In this document: positions 58,869 to 64,000 of the stretch, one piece after another
How positions within the stretch are numbered: position 1 is the stretch's first letter
Layout: the number at the start of each line of letters is the position of its first letter
Source of the DNA: Planctomycetaceae bacterium
Lineage (GTDB): Bacteria > Planctomycetota > Planctomycetia > Pirellulales > UBA1268
Reading direction: 5' to 3'
Length of the DNA stretch: 64,000 nt
Assembly: GCA_021300535.1 (NCBI GenBank)
Contig: JAJTED010000003.1
Location: 1-64,000 of the forward strand
Position numbers and translations under genes: made by a program
Notes under the pieces: model-generated
Databases searched by the model: none
What the model saw: the letters and a program-made list of their open reading frames with translations, nothing else
What the model was told of the DNA's origin: nothing

Positions 58869-61014
58869 TCGGCGGGGCACCGCGGCCGAGATCGAGCTGC
58901 AGCGTTACGCCCCAGCGGCCCGCGGCATCCGGCGTCACGATCCAGTGGGGCATCACGACGACCGACTGATGAACGAGCTCGAAGCCCCCTTCGGACTGGC
59001 TCACCGACTGAATCGGGAACGTCCAGACGCCGGCCTCCGCTCCGTTGGTCGCCGCGGTGAACGTCAGCCGGGCCTGGATGTCGAGCCAGCCGTCCACGAG
59101 CGTCAGGCCGCGGGCCGCCGGCAGGTCGAGATGCGATCCTAGTTCACCGAGCTCCCGCCCCGCCTCGTCGGCGAAGAACCGGCCCGCGGCGGTCGCCGGC
59201 AGGCCGGCGAAGTTGAACTCCACCGCAAGGTGCTGGCGGAAGTCGGCGGGCAGGTCCGTGAGCTGATAGGCGATCTCGAGCGCGGATGATCCCGCCGCCA
59301 TCGTGATCGACTTGGCGAGCGTGAAGGGGATGCCCCAGGCGTTGCCGGTGCGGGTGAGCGTGACGGCGATGCGGTCCGGGCTGCGGTGCACCTCGGCCAC
59401 GTATTCGCCAGCCGCGAAGTCGCCGCGCTCCAGCGTTGCCCCTTCGATGATCGCCTGCGCGGCGACGTCCACGTCCCAGAAATGGTCGACGAGGCTCTTG
59501 CGGCGCCAGCCGTCGTAGCGGACGAGCCGCTCGAGTCCCGCCTGCTTGAACCGCGCCGCCTGCGCGGGGTCGACGATGCTCCGCGCCGCGCCCGGGCCGG
59601 CGAGCACCTGGGCATGATAGGCCTCGGGCCGACGGTCGAGCGTGGCGAGAATGTTGTGCCGCTGGGCGTGGAGGTCGAGCTCGTAGAGCATGCCTCCCTT
59701 GGCCGGCGCGAGCCAGGCATCGAGGGTGTCGCTCGCCAGCCGGATCTCCGGCCGGCCGTCGAAGTCGAAGTCGCCGACGAGGGCGTCGATCCGCGGCCCC
59801 GTCCGCCCTTCCGCCCGGTCGGCGGCCAGGTCGGCGGCGATCAGTTCGTGATACACGGCGTTGCGCAGGTGCGGCAGATAGATGCCGCCGAAGGCGCCGT
59901 GCCAGTAGCTGCAGTTGCACTGGCCGCGGTAGAGCGCGAGCTCCGCGTCGGCCAGCGCCTGCCGGTCGGTCACGCCCGCCTGCCGCAGTCGGTCGAGCCG
60001 GGTGCTCACCGCCATCATCCGGGCGTACATCTCGTTGGCCTCGGGATAGCGGAGGCGAAAGTTCCGCCACGAGCCGCCGCGGATGAAGCGGGCGACGCCG
60101 GCGAGCCGCCGATCTCCCTCGGCAGCCTGGCGGGCCGCGATGCAGGCCAGCTGCGGCTCCGGCGGCAGCACCCATTCCGTCATCTCGCGGTAGCTGCATT
60201 CCGGCAGCCAGACGGTGCCCGCCGGAGACTGGTCGCGGACGACCTCCGACGGGAGGCACATCCGGATCCAGTCGGCGTTGGCCTCGAGCAGCCCGAAGAA
60301 CCGCGTCAGCCAGCCCTCCTCGTAGCAGCTGCGATGGGTGTCGGGCCAGGCGCCGAACTTCTCGCCGTCGTCGCCGAACACGGCCAGTGCGCCCGGCCGT
60401 CGCGTGGCCATGAACCGCAGGTGGTCGATGGCGGCCTCGGGCGCCGCGAACGGGATCACATAACGGAGCCGCTCGCTCACCGGGAACACGGCCAGCGTCG
60501 CGCCATCCCCCTCGGTGAGCCAATGGCGGTCGAGCTGGTCGTCGGCGAGTCCGGCCGCCTTGAAGTGCGCGTCGTCGAGGATCGTCCAGGAGATGCCGGC
60601 CTGGGCGATGTCGCGGGCCATGCCCGGATCCCAGACCCGCTCGGCCACCCACATGCCGGAGACGTTCGCCCCCAGTCGGCGTTCGAGCCAGGCCGCGTAG
60701 CGGGTGATCTGCCCGATGCGGTCGCGGGCCGGCAGCATCGCCAGCACCGGCTCGTAAAAAGCGCCGCCCACGATCTCCAGGCGGCCGGTCGCCGCCAGGG
60801 CCGCCAGCCGGTCGAGGTAGTCGGGATGGTGGCGGTCGAGCCACTCGGCCAACGGGCCGCTGGTGTGCATCGCGATGCGGATGCCGGCGTGCCGCTCCAC
60901 CAGATCGAGGAACGGCCGGTAGCTCTCCTGGTAGGCCCGCTCGATGACGTCGTCGAAGTTGCCGACGGGCTGGTGATCGTGGACCACGAAGACGAGGCGG
61001 ACGGTCGGCGCCAT
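58825..61014 (-). CDS. Glycoside hydrolase family 57 (4-alpha-glucanotransferase/amylase)
   Basis: 729 residues. The GH57 barrel has VFVVHDHQPVGNFD, ALAATGRLEIVGGAFYEP, GMWVAERVWDPGMARDIA (nucleophile Glu in AERVW) and LAVFGDDGEKFGAWP (acid Asp in GDD). The later domains with GGMLYELDLHAQRHNILATL and VEFNFAGLPA match the DUF1925/DUF1926 beta regions of Thermococcus-type 4-alpha-glucanotransferases. Handles alpha-1,4-glucans such as glycogen. It lies just upstream of nothing on its strand except galT 82 bases before it, which suggests a sugar operon. Confidence 0.93.
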   Translation of the reverse strand: MAPTVRLVFVVHDHQPVGNFDDVIERAYQESYRPFLDLVERHAGIRIAMHTSGPLAEWLDRHHPDYLDRLAALAATGRLEIVGGAFYEPVLAMLPARDRIGQITRYAAWLERRLGANVSGMWVAERVWDPGMARDIAQAGISWTILDDAHFKAAGLADDQLDRHWLTEGDGATLAVFPVSERLRYVIPFAAPEAAIDHLRFMATRRPGALAVFGDDGEKFGAWPDTHRSCYEEGWLTRFFGLLEANADWIRMCLPSEVVRDQSPAGTVWLPECSYREMTEWVLPPEPQLACIAARQAAEGDRRLAGVARFIRGGSWRNFRLRYPEANEMYARMMAVSTRLDRLRQAGVTDRQALADAELALYRGQCNCSYWHGAFGGIYLPHLRNAVYHELIAADLAADRAEGRTGPRIDALVGDFDFDGRPEIRLASDTLDAWLAPAKGGMLYELDLHAQRHNILATLDRRPEAYHAQVLAGPGAARSIVDPAQAARFKQAGLERLVRYDGWRRKSLVDHFWDVDVAAQAIIEGATLERGDFAAGEYVAEVHRSPDRIAVTLTRTGNAWGIPFTLAKSITMAAGSSALEIAYQLTDLPADFRQHLAVEFNFAGLPATAAGRFFADEAGRELGELGSHLDLPAARGLTLVDGWLDIQARLTFTAATNGAEAGVWTFPIQSVSQSEGGFELVHQSVVVMPHWIVTPDAAGRWGVTLQLDLGRGAPPITADTPASPSRSPA

Positions 61015-61096
61015 GGGGTGTCTCGACGGGCGATGCGGCGGGAAAAGCAGGATTCTCGACCCGCGGCGGGTCGCGCGCCAAACCGGTCGGCGGCCG

Positions 61097-62092
61097 TCAG
61101 GCCTCCCGCAGCCGGCGGGCGGATTCGACCGCCGAGAGCGTCGTGATGTGGCAGCCGGTGCCGAGCTCGAAGCCGGCGAACTGGGCCAGCCGCGGTAGGA
61201 TCTCCAGGTGCCAGTGCCAGGCCGGCGAGACGTCGGCCCCGCGGTGCGGCGCCTGATGGAGCCACCAGTTGTAATCGGCGCCGGGGGCGAGCCGGCCGAG
61301 CCGGTCCACGAACCAACGGGTCAGCTCGGCCACCGCGGCGACGTGCTCCGCTGCCGCCGCGTGAAAAAAGGCCGCGGCTGTCGTCGGCAGGATCCAGGTC
61401 TCGAATGGCTGCCGCGGCGCGGGGGGCACGAGAGCCACCAGGCCGTCCGTTTCGGCGACGACGCGGCCTGCACTGCGGGCGTCCGCGATGAGCCGACCGA
61501 ACGGATCGATCGCCGCCGCCGCGGCCGCCAACTCCGCCGCCACCACCGGCGGCACGAAATCGAGCGCGACGAGCTGGCTATGGAGATGCTCGAGCGAGGC
61601 GCCCGCCCGGGGGCCCGAGTTCTTGAACACCGTGGCCCAGGCGAGGTCGTCCCGCCGGGCGAGATCGGCCAGCCGGCGCTGGCAGAGCATCCACACGTCG
61701 CGCCACGCGGCGGCGTCGAGGGCCAGGATCGACCGCTCGTGAGTCGCCGACTCGATGACCACGTCGTGGACGCCACGGGCAGGCCGATCGGCGGCAGCCG
61801 CGGCGGCTTCCGCGTGCTGCATGACGATGGGATACCCGTTGGCCACGATCCGCGCCCGCCAGGGCAGGGCGGGGTCGGCCGGCGTCCGCAGGCTGTGAGG
61901 CGGCGTGCGGGATTCGTTGCCGGCGCAGAACGGGCACCAGGTCTCGGGGTCACCGCCGCCCGCCGCCAGGTCGGCGTCGTCGGGACGGGCGCTTCGCTGC
62001 GGCGCCACGAATACGTGCCGCCCCGCCAGGGAGTCGTGGTGGACCCGCGGTCCGTGGGGGGCGTGCGGTGGCGGCGGGGGGCGATGGTGCAT
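61097..62092 (-). CDS. galT: Galactose-1-phosphate uridylyltransferase
   Basis: 331 residues. The start ATG at 62092 is followed by a His/Pro-rich leader. CPFCAGNE is the zinc/structural motif; VIVANGYPIVM-like text, then VFKNSGPRAGASLEHLHSQL carries the active HxHxQ as HLHSQ, and the later YNWWLHQAPHRG and WHWHLEILPRLAQFAGFELG complete the fold. It transfers UMP from UDP-glucose to galactose-1-phosphate, or acts on a related hexose-phosphate. GH57 follows 82 bases downstream on the same strand, so both may serve glycogen or maltose use. Confidence 0.9.
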   Translation of the reverse strand: MHHRPPPPPHAPHGPRVHHDSLAGRHVFVAPQRSARPDDADLAAGGGDPETWCPFCAGNESRTPPHSLRTPADPALPWRARIVANGYPIVMQHAEAAAAAADRPARGVHDVVIESATHERSILALDAAAWRDVWMLCQRRLADLARRDDLAWATVFKNSGPRAGASLEHLHSQLVALDFVPPVVAAELAAAAAAIDPFGRLIADARSAGRVVAETDGLVALVPPAPRQPFETWILPTTAAAFFHAAAAEHVAAVAELTRWFVDRLGRLAPGADYNWWLHQAPHRGADVSPAWHWHLEILPRLAQFAGFELGTGCHITTLSAVESARRLREA

Positions 62093-62199
62093 GGGAAACG
62101 CCAGTATGCACCGGGAACCAGCGCCGCACAGTGTGCGTGTTGAACCCCCGCGGTGTGGTCCGTACACTCGTCGTCGCTCAACCAGCGGAGAAAAGCAGC

Positions 62200-62730
62200 A
62201 TGCTCACCGTCGGCGATTCGTTCCCGCAGTTCGCTTGTCAGGCCTGCGTCGGCACCGAGAAGGATGCCACCAAGCGGCTCACCAACGCCGACTTCGCAGG
62301 CAAGTGGGTGGTGTACTTCTTCTATCCGAAGGATTTCACCTTCGTCTGCCCGACGGAGCTGGCCGAGTTCAACAAGCAGCTCAAGGCCTTCGCCGACCGC
62401 GACACGGCCGTCGTGGGCGGCAGCACCGACAACGAGTATTCCCATCTCGCCTGGCGGCGGGCCCATCCCGACCTCACGAACCTCGGCTATCCGCTGATCG
62501 CCGCCCAGAAGCTCTCCGCCGAGTTGGGCATCCTGGAGAAGACGGAGGGCTATTGCCTGCGGGCCACGTTCATCGTCGATCCGCACGGCGTCATCCAGTG
62601 GGTGGACGTCAACCAGGGCCGCGTGGGTCGCAACGTGGCCGAGGTGATCCGCGTGCTCGACGCCCTGCAGAGCGACGAGCTCTGCCCGTGCAACTGGAAG
62701 AAGGGCGACCCGTACGTGAAGGTCGGCTGA
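62200..62730 (+). CDS. 2-Cys peroxiredoxin (AhpC type)
   Basis: 176 residues from the ATG at 62200. FFYPKDFTFVCPTELAEFN has the peroxidatic Cys50; GGSTDNEYSHLAWRRAHPDL and EGYCLRATFIVDPHGVIQW are core peroxiredoxin text; the resolving Cys lies in DELCPCNW (162/164). It removes H2O2 and organic hydroperoxides. It is divergent from galT with about 107 bases between, and a dgkA gene follows 40 bases after its stop. Confidence 0.95.
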   Translation: MLTVGDSFPQFACQACVGTEKDATKRLTNADFAGKWVVYFFYPKDFTFVCPTELAEFNKQLKAFADRDTAVVGGSTDNEYSHLAWRRAHPDLTNLGYPLIAAQKLSAELGILEKTEGYCLRATFIVDPHGVIQWVDVNQGRVGRNVAEVIRVLDALQSDELCPCNWKKGDPYVKVG

Positions 62731-62769
62731 CCGCCCGTGCCGTCGGGTGGCGGCGGCCGGGGAGGGCTC

Positions 62770-63141
62770 ATGAGTGCGGGGAAGCGAACCTGGGCGGGCA
62801 AGTTCGGTGACTCGTTCCGCGGGCTGTTTCGCGCGGTCGTCACCGAGTCGAGCTTCGCGGCGCATCTGCCGGCGGCGGCGGCGGCCGTGGCCTGCGGCTG
62901 GTTCTGTCGAATCTCCGCCGGAGAATGGTGTTTCGTCGCCCTCGCGATCGGCGCCGTACTCGCGGCGGAGACCTTCAATTCGTCGATCGAGATGCTCGCC
63001 AAGGCCCTCGACCGCGGCCCCGACGAGCGGATTCGCGACGCCCTCGACATGGCCAGCGGAGCGGTGCTCGTGACGGTGGGTACGGCGATCGTCGTCGGAC
63101 TCGTGATCTTTTGGCCGCGGCTGCTGGCCTTGCTTGGCTGA
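62770..63141 (+). CDS. dgkA: Diacylglycerol kinase
   Basis: 123 residues from the ATG at 62770, preceded by GGGGAGGG; a GTG at 62737 would add 11 Gly-rich residues. It has three helices and the active-site text [20 protein letters not shown], then [11 protein letters not shown], with Glu in [10 protein letters not shown]. Phosphorylates diacylglycerol (or undecaprenol) at the inner membrane. Downstream of the peroxiredoxin, before the aquaporin. Confidence 0.92.
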   Translation: MSAGKRTWAGKFGDSFRGLFRAVVTESSFAAHLPAAAAAVACGWFCRISAGEWCFVALAIGAVLAAETFNSSIEMLAKALDRGPDERIRDALDMASGAVLVTVGTAIVVGLVIFWPRLLALLG

Positions 63142-63263
63142 CGCCGCCGCGCGGGCGGCCGACTGCCGTTGACCCGCGCGACGCCGGCGGCGTACGGTGC
63201 CCGTGGTCAGTGGGGCGGCCAGCGCGGAAGCCCCGTTTCCTGCCACCTTTCTGGAGACGTTTC

Positions 63264-63878
63264 ATGGGCAACATCGGCAAACTCGTCGCCGAGGCGATCG
63301 GCACCTTTTGGCTCGTGCTCGGCGGCTGCGGCAGCGCCGTGCTCGCGGCCGCCTGGGCCGCCGACCCGCACCTCGGCATCGGCTTCGTGGGCGTGTCGCT
63401 GGCCTTCGGCCTGACGGTGCTCCTGCCGGGCTACGTCGTCGCCCAAGTGATCGGCGGCATTCTCGGGGCGCTGGTCCTCCACCTGGTCGCCTCGGGGCTG
63501 CCCGGCTTCGATGCCGCCGCCGGTGGCTTCGCCTCCAACGGTTATGGAGCCCATTCGCCGGGCGGCTACTCCTGGCAAAGCTGTTTCATCATCGAGGTCG
63601 TGCTCACGGCCGTGTTCCTGTTCGTGATCCACGGCGCCACCGACCGCAAGGCCGGCAGCGTGATCGCCCCGATCGCGATCGGCCTGTGCCTGACCCTCAT
63701 CCACCTGGTGAGCATCCCCGTCACCAACACCTCGGTGAACCCGGCCCGGAGCACGGCGACGGCCGTGTTCGCCGGCGGCTGGGCGCTCTCCCAGCTGTGG
63801 ATGTTCTGGGTGGCGCCGCTGGTGGGCGGCATCGTGGGCGGCCTGCTCTACAAGGCCGTGGACGATTGCGCCGACTGA
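63264..63878 (+). CDS. AqpZ-like aquaporin lacking its first NPA region
   Basis: 204 residues, about 27 shorter than usual Aqp[21 protein letters not shown] starts it well, but after [10 protein letters not shown] the text jumps to [12 protein letters not shown], so the half-helix with the first NPA motif (normally GHISGxHxNPAV and the next helix) is missing in frame. The second motif is kept: [13 protein letters not shown]. Water conduction as in normal AqpZ is doubtful. AGGAGA-type signal before the ATG (CTGGAGACGTTTC). Confidence 0.88.
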   Translation: MGNIGKLVAEAIGTFWLVLGGCGSAVLAAAWAADPHLGIGFVGVSLAFGLTVLLPGYVVAQVIGGILGALVLHLVASGLPGFDAAAGGFASNGYGAHSPGGYSWQSCFIIEVVLTAVFLFVIHGATDRKAGSVIAPIAIGLCLTLIHLVSIPVTNTSVNPARSTATAVFAGGWALSQLWMFWVAPLVGGIVGGLLYKAVDDCAD

Positions 63879-63893
63879 TCCGGCAGGCGACGT

Positions 63894-63917
63894 GGGGACG
63901 GCCGGGCCGCCGTCCCC
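63894..63917. terminator. Hairpin between convergent aquaporin and the next gene
   Basis: GGGGACGGC and GCCGTCCCC with a 6-base loop. No U-run on either strand, but position between convergent ends fits a shared terminator. Confidence 0.5.
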
Positions 63918-63920
63918 GCG

Positions 63921-64000
63921 TCACTGCGCCCGGATGTCGTAGCAGAGGAGCGCGTCGCCCTCGCGCAGATACAGCCGGCCGTCGGCGATCACCGGGTGGG
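63921..64000 (-). CDS. C-terminus of a probable PQQ-like beta-propeller protein, cut by window edge
   Basis: 26 codons are visible: VIADGRLYLREGDALLCYDI, then RAQ and the stop at 63921. This reads like the last blade of a PQQ-binding-like beta-propeller (BamB-type), common and large in planctomycetes. Nothing more can be said from so short a piece. Confidence 0.55.
   Translation of the reverse strand, partial: HPVIADGRLYLREGDALLCYDIRAQ

Overview
This is high-GC chromosomal DNA that looks planctomycetal (Pirellulales-like). The evidence is two proteins with PEP-CTERM-type sorting signals, a Ser/Thr kinase fused to an H-NOX-like sensor domain, integrase tails of the KATQNPTQ kind, a 943-residue repeat protein with a cytochrome c site, and several families common in that phylum. 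No rRNA is present. There is one tRNA, tRNA-Asn(GTT), at 51.8 kb.

Left part (1-20 kb). A class II ribonucleotide reductase runs off the edge. It is followed by a DJ-1/PfpI protein with a Fur-family regulator, a PEP-CTERM-like protein divergent from a winged-helix regulator, and small envelope or stress proteins (YhcH, DUF3309, fasciclin). From 6.9 to 12.1 kb lies a group of decaying genes: an MgtA-type ATPase with two internal deletions, a ferric-reductase-like scrap, half a nitroreductase and a frameshifted small gene. Next come a cation:proton antiporter divergent from marR, with a perfect palindrome between them, and a FAD oxidoreductase coupled to marR. A tightly overlapping glycosyltransferase-methyltransferase-sulfatase operon sits divergent from a second glycosyltransferase.

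Middle part (20-42.5 kb). This is accessory DNA. Blocks of about 100-150 bp recur, each starting with 14-18 bp identical or nearly identical to the 3' end of the tRNA-Asn gene, followed by a phased 12-bp direct repeat. Seven clear blocks and one degenerate block lie in one orientation, all on the 3' side of the tRNA. Between them sit small toxin-antitoxin-like modules (two intact MNT/HEPN pairs, three broken ones; one intact and two broken DUF4160/DUF2442 pairs), integrase scraps, and larger cargo: the H-NOX kinase, a dimethylformamidase-like enzyme, the repeat/cytochrome protein, a LytS/LytTR two-component pair, a PEP-CTERM beta-strand protein and two DUF1254/DUF1214 proteins. It reads as a serially rebuilt island at tRNA-Asn.

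Sulfide block (42.5-51.7 kb). A bd-like oxidase pair with an attached cytochrome c domain, a type II sulfide:quinone oxidoreductase, an ArsR-type regulator, a double-rhodanese membrane fusion, a CstB-like persulfide dioxygenase-rhodanese, a TauE/SafE exporter, a DsrE protein and a beta-rich envelope protein together form a plausible route from sulfide to exported sulfite or thiosulfate, with electrons passing through quinone to oxygen.

Right part (51.8-64 kb). Core-like genes: tRNA-Asn, an RsbW/STAS partner pair, groES-groEL, feoA-feoB with a small membrane protein and a Fur-like box, bioD, a GH57 glucanotransferase/amylase, galT, a 2-Cys peroxiredoxin, dgkA, an aquaporin that lacks its first NPA region, and the end of a probable beta-propeller gene.
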